Assembly (NCBI GenBank): GCA_029582265.1
Contig: CM055817.1
Coordinates: 30,016,787 to 30,080,786, forward strand
Direction of reading: 5' to 3'
DNA: 64,000 nucleotides
Origin: Zoroaster sp. YZ-2022
Taxonomy: Eukaryota; Echinodermata; Asteroidea; Forcipulatida; Zoroasteridae
Below, piece after piece: positions 47,693 through 56,776 of this stretch. A program made the position numbers and the translations under genes. The notes under the pieces were generated by a model that was not told the DNA's origin, searched no databases, and saw nothing but the letters and a program-made list of their open reading frames with translations. Every line of letters starts with the position of its first letter. The stretch's first letter is position 1.

Positions 47693-49998
47693 ATCAACGC
47701 AAGCCAAGGACGTCCACCTTGATTAAAAAAATGGACCCCCAAACAGCTCACGAACATGACCACTTAATATTTCTTATTTCTATGACACGAATTTTAATGT
47801 CTTCCTTTTTGTATGATCCTCATTATTTTGTAATCGTTAAGGATGTGTATAAAATAATTTGATTGTATTTTATTATTAAATATTTGAAATTGTTATCTGA
47901 ATTAACATGACTTTTGTTGATATTTTCCATGCTCCAGGAGTTATACTATTTATAAAAGAAGCCCTTTGAGGCTATTCCTATTTAATTTTCTGCACTTAAA
48001 CAGACTTAGCCTTATATTAAACGGACCATGCAAGTCAATTATCATTTCCTTGACCGTAGATATTTAATTGTTATTTCTTTGTATTGTCAAAATTTGTACT
48101 ATTCAATGCTGAGCATAGTAAATGTTCGCCATAAGTTTAAACCTGCTCAAGTGCAGCCCCTTCTAAGTATTTAAGTTATCCATCTTATTTATTTGAAAAC
48201 ATTATATGCATTTTGGTGAATTTATAATGCCCATATTTATCAGGTTTTACGATGATTAGATATATTATTATATATTATTATTATTGTGATGTGACGCTTG
48301 TGTTTTAAATTATATAAACTGTTCAACAATTTTGTTGTCTTTGACGCCGTATGATGAGTACTCAAGTCTCGTTTTCGATACAGTATTTTTTATCTTCCTA
48401 CTTGGTTCCTAATTATTTCTGGATTGAGATAAAGCAAATTTGATTCTTAAATATCTTGGATTAAGCAAGGATCTCTTCCCCATTAGTTGGATCTGATGTT
48501 TTCTTGGGATTACTAAGCTGTTTATAAGTTAATACACATACCTGTCACAGGACATACGTTTTAATACAGATATTAATTATTTCTTTAACTTATGAAATGC
48601 TGTTAATGAATATGTGGTTTGGGATTCTATTTTTGCAGTGAGACTGTTTTTGTATATATTCCACCTCCGATAGAATCCTAAATCATATGTTTCTTTGCAG
48701 TTTTTGATTTACGCAGAACTTATTCATACACGTTTTGTGCAAAAATATATATATATTAAAATAAAAAATAAAAATGTTTGTGCCACCTTACGGTATGCAA
48801 CTCGTGCAAAAATATGACAGTAGATCACCAGTGCAAAGATATCGGCTCGTATTTGTACTTAAAAGTGTTCAAAATTCTATTAACTTAACAACCTTGTAGC
48901 CATAGTAACTTAAAAGACTGCACATTTGGTGCAGTCAAGTTTGACGTGTTGACTTATTTGACATGAGTTTATAACCAACCCTTGCAAACGTTTAATATAG
49001 TATTTTACGACTTTTTCACATTTTCCCAGTTAAACTGACCTGAAAAAAATGTTTCGAATGGTGATAAGACATTACTGCAATAAATGAGGAGCTTATAAAT
49101 CCAAATGATCAATTACTGTTAAAGAAATACAACAAATATAAGGTTAAAGATTTACATCCTCATGATTAGGGCGAAGCCAAATTTGTTGTAAAGTTTTCCA
49201 TTTTGTCGAATTTGCATTTCATCTGCACCACTTTGTTCCCAGTGTTAATGTTCAGAACTGTTGAGAAACCTAGTAATCAATTATTGGTTCCAATTAATAC
49301 ACATATTACATTCCGTAGGGTGAATAACCATAAATTACTTTTCCAATTTCCATTCCGATCATAAAAAGTGTATTTTCTACTGTAATTTGAAAAAAAAGAA
49401 ACTATGCAACTTGACCTAATCCCATATACACTGCCGCTCGGTTTGGGCCTTGCAATAATGTGTTAATGTTAATATTGTACTTAGTTTGAAATTATTTAAG
49501 ACAAATTTTAAATTGACATTTTTCACGTCGATTGTTATTGAAGTGTGTCTTGGCGAACACCAGAAGTGCCTTTTTTAGCGTTTGAAGAAAGCCCAATGTT
49601 GCCTTTTATGGACACGTGTTTTCTAAAATGGCTCATTCTTGATTGTTATTTTTCAACAAGTTTGTTCATTTCCAAACATTGATCCAAAGTGCCTTAATTA
49701 TTAAACAACATTTAAAAGAAAACTGTTTTATCCAGTGCAACATTTTTTCTACGACTACGAGTATTTCATATTTTTATGATAGTCAACTTTCCAGAAGTTA
49801 TAACAAATTTTTAGCTGTTAAAAATCTTGGAATTGTTACCCTCATTTCTGCGCATGTGGGTTGTTTTCGCCCAGTGTGGGGGGGGGGGGGACTTCTGCGA
49901 CTGTTAGATAACATTCAGTCGTTTGTTTGTATCTGTAATTTATGTTTATGTATCTGTGTGTTAAAAGCATATTGTGTTGAATATGAGATATTAACGTT
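47693..49998 (+). other. TIS11 3' UTR copy
   Basis: About 2.3 kb of AT-rich sequence without domains, with many ATTTA pentamers and TTATTT clusters (for example 47860-47885, 48180-48200, 48280-48300). Such AU-rich elements are typical of TIS11 messages. It runs unbroken to the inverted LTR stub. A G13 run at 49878-49890 and a 120-codon ORF near the end look incidental. Confidence 0.7.
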
Positions 49999-50037
49999 AA
50001 ATTAAAAAAGGGGGGCCTGAATTCCATGCTCTCTACA
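49999..50037 (-). repeat. 39-bp inverted U3 stub forming the right end of the insertion
   Basis: Exact inverted copy of 37411-37449. Its inner edge (TTTTTTAATTT read on the minus strand) merges with the A-rich end of the TIS11 3' UTR, so up to 11 bases are shared between LTR and mRNA end. Confidence 0.92.
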
Positions 50038-50150
50038 ATATGACCTTATCATGTGGGATATTATTTTCAGTCACTGAGTTAATTTAAAACTAGCACTCTG
50101 ATTTTTCCTGAATCAAGTCAATGAAGCCCATAATGAGGCTCTTGTCTAAC
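50038..50150. mobile_element. Palindromic MITE right half, then duplicated flank
   Basis: 50038-50103 completes the MITE split at 37410. 50104-50150 repeats the flank found at 37205-37262 (AGTCAATGAAGCCCATAATG). At about 50150 the sequence switches to the block shared with 20005. Confidence 0.7.
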
Positions 50151-50601
50151 AAACACTTTGTTTAGGTAATTGAGCTGAAAGGATTGTTGACACCCAGAGT
50201 ATTCCTCAATGGTACCCAAATATCCTCTATTGCCTGGGTACCATTGGGGAGTACCCTAGTTGACAATGACCCCTAATACCCCTCTGGCATTTATACAGTT
50301 AGAAGTCATAGTGAGCTTATAACATTGAACTGTACCAAATGGTTATAACAATCATGAACATTGCCTCCCAGTGTTTGTAATAGCATTCACAGACAGGAAT
50401 CACTTTAACCAAACACCACTATAGTGAATATTTTGTTTGGATGTGTACTGGATTGGCCCCATGATGGATGTTCATTATAGCAGAGTTGCATATTCATCAC
50501 AGTAAAGAATCTACAAAATAAAATAATAACACAAATAATAATACAAATTTTAAATTATACAATCAAAGAGAGGTATACAAACTAAGACAGAGGCATATCA
50601 T
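50151..50601 (-). other. Probable 3' UTR of the zinc-finger gene and shared block
   Basis: Sequence shared with 20005-20500. On the minus strand it follows the stop codon at 50602. No strong polyadenylation signal is chosen here. Confidence 0.5.
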
Positions 50602-50826
50602 TCATAGTGCAGTTTGTAATAATTGGTTTGGCAAGGAATGTTTGATCCATAACTGCTGAAGGAACCCGCTTGATTGATTGAGTTGCCTCTGTGAAATACC
50701 TTGGTGTGATCCATAACTGCTGAAGGAATTATCCTGGTTCCATGAATTGTTGTATTCTTTCCATTTGTTCTTTCCCCACGGTAACTTGCTGGTGTTCTTA
50801 TTGCTGTGTTTGAACTTGCTTGTCCA
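50602..50826 (-). CDS. Zinc-finger gene, last exon (candidate exon 5)
   Basis: Read from acceptor TTCTTCCTTAG, phase 0, it gives 74 codons and a stop, with Asn/Ser/Gln-rich sequence after WTSKFKHSNKN. Joined to exon 4 it would complete a fourth finger, but the first zinc-ligand His is Trp and only the second His is in place. The exon contains a duplicated 18-bp phrase (CCATAACTGCTGAAGGAA at 50648 and 50710). The assignment rests on phase, position and stop. Confidence 0.6.
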   Translation of the reverse strand, partial: WTSKFKHSNKNTSKLPWGKNKWKEYNNSWNQDNSFSSYGSHQGISQRQLNQSSGFLQQLWIKHSLPNQLLQTAL

Positions 50827-51009
50827 CTAAGGAAGAATAACCACAGGTATGTTATTGTATTAAAATCTTCAAGTGTTTTCAAAAACATTGAAAGGTTTTC
50901 ATTCCCTTTTCCTCCTAACAGGATAAGTATTGCTTTACTTGTTTTATAACAATTGTAAATTTTGTTTATTTATTTATTTATTTATATTTTTTTTTTGGGG
51001 GGTACAAAG

Positions 51010-51533
51010 CAGTGGCGTAGCTGGCTATGTTCGCCAGGGGGGGGCGAATCGGATCCCAGGGGGCCCAGCAAAAAAACGACTGTACAGATTTTTAGGGCCC
51101 CCTCTTTACCTGGGGCCGTGGGCAACTACCCTTTGCCCTTATAAGCGGCCCTGTATACAGGGCCGGATTTATAAGGGGAAGTGCCCGGCCCCTGCCAGAG
51201 GGCCCCCAGACTAAGGACTTCCTTTATAAAAAAAAATGTAATAATTATGAAATTAGTTTTATATTTTTTTCGAAGAAATGCGGTTTATCATTCATTTTTT
51301 ATTTGTCATGTAATTTAACTTCTATGTCGAGGGGCCCCCGAACCTGAAGTGCCCCGGGCCCCTCAAGGTCTAAATCCGGCCCTGCCTGTATAGTCCTGCC
51401 TGCTGGTGGGCCCGTCAGTCAGTCCCATAAGCATGTGAAAAAAATTTGCATGTGTTAGGGGGGGCCCACTTATTCTGGAACTGGAGCCAGGGGGGGCGGC
51501 CGACCCCCCTGCCCCCCGCTAGCTACGCCACTG
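51010..51533. mobile_element. hAT-like MITE (outer)
   Basis: The ends CAGTGGCGTAGCTGGC and GCTAGCTACGCCACTG are inverted repeats. The 8-bp GTACAAAG is duplicated exactly at 51002-51009 and 51534-51541. The interior is G/C-rich at the ends and carries no transposase. It lies in the intron before the candidate last exon. Confidence 0.88.
51158..51384. mobile_element. hAT-like MITE nested in the outer one
   Basis: The ends CAGGGCCGGATTTA and TAAATCCGGCCCTG are inverted repeats. The 8-bp CCTGTATA is duplicated exactly at 51150-51157 and 51385-51392. It inserted after the outer MITE. Confidence 0.9.
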
Positions 51534-51947
51534 GTACAAAGGTATATTTTCTCTCCTCTGGGATCCAGTTAATGTTGTTAATATCATCCAAAACAGCTCA
51601 TTAAAGGATCCTTTAACCTCAAATGGGTTTTTTACACAATGTATGTTATCAGCTGCATGAATATCGTAGCTCTCTAGTGATTCTGCATGCACTTAAATGG
51701 ACACACTAGGGTTGCCACATTGATCAGTGGTGATGTAACTGCTTATGCACAGAGTGAATAACACTATCAGGTCCATCTTTGTTCATATCATACCTTGTAG
51801 TACATCTCGTTTTATGGGGTACGGCTGATAACGAACTCTTTCTCTATGTAATAACTTGTTTTTGTGTTTTAAGCTTCCCATGTGCTGTTAGGGTAAGAAA
51901 GTAGTTACATAAGGAATTACAAAATGGAATAATTAATTTACCTATTT
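51534..51947. other. Intron sequence, nothing recognised
   Basis: Sequence between the nested MITEs and the palindromic element. No ORF with a domain. Confidence 0.4.
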
Positions 51948-52203
51948 AGGTAAAACTTGTAGCTTTGCATGGTGAAGAGGATAAGTAAGACTAATTGCAG
52001 TGACACTATGTGAAATTCTCTATTGAGTAGTTATTAGGCAAAATTACAACCTGGCAAGAAGTACAGGCCATAAGTGCTGAATATGATCAGAGCATACTGA
52101 TCAAAACGTCAAGTTGTAACCTCCAGTTCTTTTCAGAACTAATTACTACTCAATAGATAATTTCACATGGTGTCACCGCAATTAGTCTTACTTAATTTAC
52201 CTA
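51948..52203. mobile_element. Palindromic relative of the 17.2-kb insertion
   Basis: The left part AAGTAAGACTAATTGCAGTG and the right part CACCGCAATTAGTCTTACTT are inverted. The centre keeps GATCAGAGCATACTGATC and AAAACGTC. It shares AGGTAAAACTTGTAGCTTTG with 17235. Confidence 0.65.
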
Positions 52204-52627
52204 TTTGTTAAAGTAAAAATAACTAATTGGTAATTCAACAATTCTAGAGACAAATTACAGTGAAAAGGCGTTTTGCCAACATAGCGCCTATCCTTTAATG
52301 GAAGGTTGACATTTTTTTCATCTATACTTTTTGATGTTTTGTTTCCAATAGATAAATACAATATTGTTTGCAGATGTTACATTTAGAAGCACACACATAT
52401 AGTGTATTATGTCAATCATTTCACTGGGTGCCACCATCATTTCCTCTCTCGGATTTAGTAAATTTCAATTTAAGAGTTCTCAAAATTCTGTAATTACTGC
52501 GGTAATACAAATGTAACATTCATTTGTTCAATGCTTCTTCAACCAAAACTGTGCATGTAATTTGATCAAACAAATTGGTATTATTGCAGTAATGGTGGTA
52601 TATGATGGTCAGCAGATAACCAGATAC

Positions 52628-52684
52628 CTGAAGATATTGATGTTCAGAGTTTGTAGAAATATTACAGGAATCACACATGTAGCT
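52628..52684 (-). pseudogene. Zinc-finger exon 4, 3' fragment
   Basis: Same sequence as the end of exon 4 at 56525, with donor CTTCAG|GTATC. It is cut after GTAGCT, where the 120-bp dispersed block begins. It has no acceptor of its own. Confidence 0.8.
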
Positions 52685-52870
52685 AACACCATTATTAATT
52701 TTACTCCAAAAACATTGAGCTTGGGTAAAACTTTAATATGATTTTTGTATAAACATTGATGTACAGGGTCTTTAATTAGTAATTTGAATGTTGTTTATTT
52801 TTAAATCCCAAACTACTGACAATAAGATAAGAGTGCACAGTTAGTCGTTTTTGTGTATTACACCACTAAC

Positions 52871-53014
52871 CTAATTCTTGTGGTGCCCAAAGTGCATCAT
52901 CAAATCCTCCAACACATGTTGATGTAGTCACTGGTCCCACCATCACCTCCTCAACAACATCCACAACATCCACTGATGGCTCATCTTGTTTACTTAACAA
53001 CTTCTTGGCTTTGC
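52871..53014 (-). CDS. rbsn: Rabenosyn-5 exon 2, copy a
   Basis: Acceptor TTATTCCAAG, donor TTAG|GTTAGT. It encodes KAKKLLSKQDEP, an acidic Val-rich stretch, and ALWAPQEL. It matches the family's VQKAKKAKDRLLKRE...MWEPQELG region between the N-terminal C2H2 finger and the helical region. A 6-bp in-frame difference separates copies a and b in the VDV stretch. Confidence 0.85.
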
Positions 53015-53265
53015 CTTGGAATAAATAGAACAGGGAGGATTGAGTAGTATTAAAGACCGGTGCATCCAGTGTTTGCACTATGTACAGACTACAGTACAGG
53101 ACAGGGACTGTACCTGACCATCACCCATGCCTATCAAGGAAAATGTCTGCCAATGTGTCACATTATCTTACATATTCCCCAGGATGGATGTGGGCCACCG
53201 GGGGGGGTGGGGGGTGGGGGGGGGTATAGGGGTACAGACTCTATAGGTGTATTAATGACACTAAC

Positions 53266-53440
53266 CAAAGAATCCTTTTAGTTGATGTAACACAGCCTTG
53301 TCCTCATTACTGTGATTATCTTCAAAGTGCGTCTGCAGCTGGTAGACAGAGTTTAGATCTTGTAAGCAAATGGGACACAGAAATCCCTCATGGATAGAGG
53401 AGTCATTCCTACTCATTGCTGCTGACATGATGACTGTTCT
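53266..53440 (-). CDS. rbsn: Rabenosyn-5 exon 1 with N-terminal C2H2 finger, copy a
   Basis: From acceptor AAGCCTAG to donor TTTG|GTTAGT. It encodes MSAAMSRNDSS, EGFLCPICLQDLNSVYQLQT and HFEDNHSNEDK. The EGFLCP(I/L)CL start and C2H2 spacing are characteristic of Rabenosyn-5, where this finger helps bind Rab5. An in-frame read-in from the upstream exon at 53919 is possible, so the true start may lie there. Confidence 0.88.
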
Positions 53441-53918
53441 CTAGGCTTATCTTGTCGCATTCAATCACTGATCAGGGAAAAACAAATGCATTTTACATTA
53501 TCACTATTTTCTTGTCACCGCAATTAGTCTTACTTATTTTCTTGTTAACAACACAATGAAATAATCTGAGTTTCACAGCTTGGTTTTAATAGTAATAAAT
53601 ATAATCTTGACTTGATTCTTTTAAAGTTTACCAAAAGTGTATACTGGGGTTTAAGTACAGATTCAAGACCGTGGCCATGCATGGGTGATAATGGACCGAA
53701 TGAACAGTGACAAATTACATAATTATTCTAAAAATAGGAGACTGTGTCTGTGTCTGTGAAGTGAACGGAAGAGGCATTCGGACTAACGTTATGTTAACGT
53801 TAACGTTATACTGATAAACTGTCAACATCATTTTTGATGTGGCCAAAACAAATCATCATAACGTTCCTCCATGCCCAAATGTTGTCGTTAAATAAATTGT
53901 ATTGTATGACACACCTAC

Positions 53919-53969
53919 CTTCTTTCCTTTCCTCCTCCAGCAGCTAGCGCAGCTAGCTAGCGTCGCCAT
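53919..53969 (-). CDS. rbsn: rbsn first exon (leader or short coding), copy a
   Basis: ATGGCGACGCTAGC to donor AAG|GTAGGTGTG gives 17 codons in phase 0, in frame with exon 1. It may be coding or 5' leader. It is directly preceded on the minus strand by a MITE-like half with TGACGTCA. Copies b (56074-56124, one extra base that breaks the frame) and c (58616-58666) exist. Confidence 0.55.
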
Positions 53970-54040
53970 TATAGACCTTATGCACATGACGTCATTTGAG
54001 TAGGTCGCCCTCGGCTAGAGGTCAAAAGAAGGTTAGGGTT
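53970..54040 (-). promoter_or_regulatory. Putative rbsn promoter segment derived from a MITE end, copy a
   Basis: Upstream of the first exon, AACCTTCTTTTGACCTC, CCGAGGGCG and AATGACGTCATG end in AAGGTCTATA exactly at the exon border. This equals the right half of the MITE at 5610-5790. TGACGTCA is a consensus CRE. Copies are at about 56125-56195 and 58667-58735. Promoter function is inferred from position. Confidence 0.5.
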
Positions 54041-54369
54041 AATGGAAGGTTGACATTTTTTTCATCTATACTTTTTGATGTTTTGTTTACAATAGATAAA
54101 TACAATATTGTTTGCAGATGTTACATTTAGAAGCACACACATATAGTGTATTATGTCAATCATTTCACTGGGTGCCACCATCATTTCCTCTCGGATTTAA
54201 TAAATTTCAATTTAAGAGTTCTCAAAATTCTGTAATTACTGCGGTAATACAAATGTAACATTCATTTGTTCAATGCTTCTTCAACCAAAACTGTGCATGT
54301 AATTTGATCAAACAAATTGGTATTATTGCAGCAATGGTGGTATACGATGGTCAGCAGATAACCAGATAC

Positions 54370-54488
54370 CTGAAGATATTGATGTTCAGAGTTTGTAGAA
54401 ATATTGCAGGAATCACACATGTAGCTAGCGATCATGGATTTACTGATGGAAGCTGGAATTACATAATCATAATGCCCACACACAGCTC
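54370..54488 (-). CDS. Chimeric exon: rbsn exon 3 start fused to zinc-finger exon 4 end
   Basis: The acceptor GAATTTAG and first 11 codons (GAVCGHYDY and neighbours) equal rbsn exon 3 at 60673. From VIPASISKS onward, through CDSCNISTNSEHQYLQ to donor CAG|GTATC, it equals zinc-finger exon 4. The junction at about 54463 keeps frame, and both phases (in 1, out 0) are preserved. It follows rbsn exons 1b and 2b in order and could splice in frame to the exon at 50826. Confidence 0.8.
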
Positions 54489-55027
54489 CTAAATTCATGC
54501 AACAATTAAACAAGTAAATTAAAAACTTTAAGATTCTTATTTTTGTTGAAATTGATCTTCTCCTCTCTCATTTGAAAATAATTAACCTCTCTACAAACAA
54601 ACAAAACTGATTAAAAACTTGCCGGTGAAATACCGAAACAAACAGAATATGCGTCCTAAAAGATATACTTTCTTTCAAATATTTCTATTTTTGAGTGAAT
54701 TAAATTATGACAAATTTTCCAAGTGATAATGCTACCCAGGGTTTAAATGGGGCCATTTTAGCCACTATTCAATGGTAATCTCAAAAAACATAAAAGATAA
54801 CAGTTTTACATGAAACTTATTTGGTATTAATTTCATTATTGTATCTTTCTGTCTGAGGTGCTATCATTTAAGTAAAATTAATAAAATAATTTCTCAAGGG
54901 ATATGGGCAGTGCTGTCATCATTCAGTATAGGTGACAAAGTTGGTGACACCTGACATTTAAATCCCAAACTACTGACAATAAGATAAGAGTGCACAGTTA
55001 GTCGTTTTTGTGTATTACACCACTAAC
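54489..55027. other. rbsn intron 2 copy
   Basis: Intron sequence also present at about 60674-61217, with small indels. No other feature. Confidence 0.6.
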
Positions 55028-55171
55028 CTAATTCTTGTGGTGCCCAAAGTGCATCATCAAATCCTCCAACACATGTTGATGTAGTCACTGGTCCCACTGG
55101 TCCCTCCATCACCTCCTCAACAACATCCACTGATGGCTCATCTTGTTTACTTAACAACTTCTTGGCTTTGC
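55028..55171 (-). CDS. rbsn: Rabenosyn-5 exon 2, copy b
   Basis: Same boundaries as copy a. Small compensating in-frame differences remain in the acidic stretch (VDVVEEVMEGPVGPV). It lies correctly between exon 1b and the chimeric exon. Confidence 0.85.
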
Positions 55172-55368
55172 CTTGGAATAAATAGAACAGGGAGGATTGA
55201 GTAGTATTAAAGACCGGTGCATCCAGTGTTTGCACTATGTACAGACTACAGTACAGGACAGGGACTGTACCTGACCATCACCCATGCCTATCAAGGAAAA
55301 TGTCTGCCAATGTGTCACATTATCTTACATATTCCCCAGGATGGATGTGGGCCACCGGGGATGGGGTG

Positions 55369-55401
55369 GCGGGGAAGCGGGGGAGGGGGGGGGGGGGGGT
55401 A
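55369..55401. repeat. G-rich length-variable tract
   Basis: Runs of G in the intron between rbsn exons 1b and 2b. The corresponding tract in copy a (about 53200-53224) is shorter and differently interrupted. G-quadruplex formation is possible. Confidence 0.7.
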
Positions 55402-55440
55402 TAGGGGTACAGACTCTATAGGTGTATTAATGACACTAAC

Positions 55441-55615
55441 CAAAGAATCCTTTTAGTTGATGTAACACAGCCTTGTCCTCATTACTGTGATTATCTTCAA
55501 AGTGCGTCTGCAGCTGGTAGACAGAGTTTACATCTTGTAAGCAAATGGGATACAGAAATCCCTCATGGATAGAGGAGTCATTCCTACTCATTGCTGCTGA
55601 CATGATGACTGTTCT
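55441..55615 (-). CDS. rbsn: Rabenosyn-5 exon 1, copy b
   Basis: Same 175-nt exon as copy a with one or two substitutions (for example in the DLNSV codons). Splice sites are intact. Confidence 0.87.
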
Positions 55616-56073
55616 CTAGGCTTATCTTGTCGCATTCAATCACTGATCAGGGAAAAACAAATGCATTTTACATTATCACTATTTTCTTGTTAACAACACA
55701 ATGAAATAATCTGAGTTTCACAGCTTGGTTTTAATAGTAATAAATATAATCTTGACTTGATTCTTTTAAAGTTTACCAAAAGTGTATACTGGGGTTTAAG
55801 TACAGATTCAAGACCGTGGCCATGCATGGGTGATAATGGACCGAGTGGCTGGATATTATAATGAACAGCGACAAATTACATAATTATTCTAAAAATAGGA
55901 GACTGTGTCTGTGAAGTGAACGGAAGAGGCATTCGGACTAACGTTATGTTAACGTTAACGTTATACTGATAAACTGTCAACATCATTTTTGATGTGGCCA
56001 AAACAAATCATCATAACGTTCCTCCATGCCCAAATGTTGTCGTTAAATAAATTGTATTGTATGACACACCTAC

Positions 56074-56124
56074 CTTCTTTCCTTTCTCCTCCAGCAGCTA
56101 AGCGCAGCTAGCTAGCGTCGCCAT
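56074..56124 (-). pseudogene. rbsn: rbsn first exon, copy b
   Basis: As copy a, but with an extra A (GCTAAGCGC) and one C missing in CCTTTCTCC. The upstream ATG would read out of frame through part of the exon. Acceptable as a non-coding leader. Confidence 0.5.
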
Positions 56125-56524
56125 TATAGACCTTATGCACATGACGTCATTTGAGTAGGTCGCCCTCGGCTAGAGGTCAAAAGAAGGTTAGGGTTAATGG
56201 AAGGTTGACATTTTTTTCATCTATACTTTTTGATGTTTTGTTTCCAATAGATAAATACAATATTGTTTGCAGATGTTACATTTAGAAGCACACACATATA
56301 GTGTATTATGTCAATCATTTCACTGTGTGCCACCATCATTTCCTCTCGGATTTAATAAATTTCAATTTAAGAGTTCTCAAAATTCTGTAATTACTGCGGT
56401 AATACAAATGTAACATTCATTTGTTCAATGCTTCTTCAACCAAAACTGTGCATGTAATTTGATCAAACAAATTGGTATTATTGCAGTAATGGTGGTATAT
56501 GATGGTCAGCAGATAACCAGATAC

Positions 56525-56673
56525 CTGAAGATATTGATGTTCAGAGTTTGTAGAAATATTGCAGGAATCACACATGTAGCTAGCGACCATGGATTTACTG
56601 ATGGAAGCTGGAATTACAAGACGACTTTTGTCAGCATTTGCAGCGGCATTCACAATATTCTTGTGTTTACTTC
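56525..56673 (-). CDS. Zinc-finger gene, exon 4 (complete copy)
   Basis: Acceptor TTATTATAG, donor CAG|GTATC, 149 nt, phase 1 in and 0 out. SKHKNIVNAAANADKSRL supplies the last His of finger 3, and YMCDSCNISTNSEHQYLQ begins finger 4. It follows exon 3 at 57261 in the right order on the minus strand. Confidence 0.85.
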
Positions 56674-56776
56674 CTATAATAAACAGAGTAAATACAAACC
56701 TGTTAATGCACATAGCCAATGCAGTATTTTCATATCACATCTATTCTAGTGTCTAGTTCCCGAAGGACATGGTATA

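Larger units (their letters stand above)
37411..50037 (+). mobile_element. Composite 12.6-kb insertion: Ty3/gypsy element plus TIS11 mRNA copy
   Basis: The unit starts at the 5' LTR (TGTAGAGAGC). It contains gag-pol, a 3' LTR, an intronless TIS11 copy, and ends with a 39-bp inverted copy of the LTR start (49999-50037, ending GCTCTCTACA). ATAT stands on both sides (37407-37410, 50038-50041) and is single in the paralogous empty site (56875-56878). Together these show that the whole segment was inserted as one molecule with TG...CA ends, as expected for a retroviral-type integrase. How the chimera formed is inference. Confidence 0.85.

Noticed and set aside
46467..49998. TIS11 as a resident host gene beside an ordinary LTR element
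   Set aside because: The inverted LTR tip and the matching ATAT duplication enclose it together with the element. The usual first intron is missing, and the empty site is present at 56.87 kb.
49643..50005. 120-codon ORF in the TIS11 3' UTR as a gene
   Set aside because: It crosses a G13 run and ends at the inverted LTR stub, with no domain.
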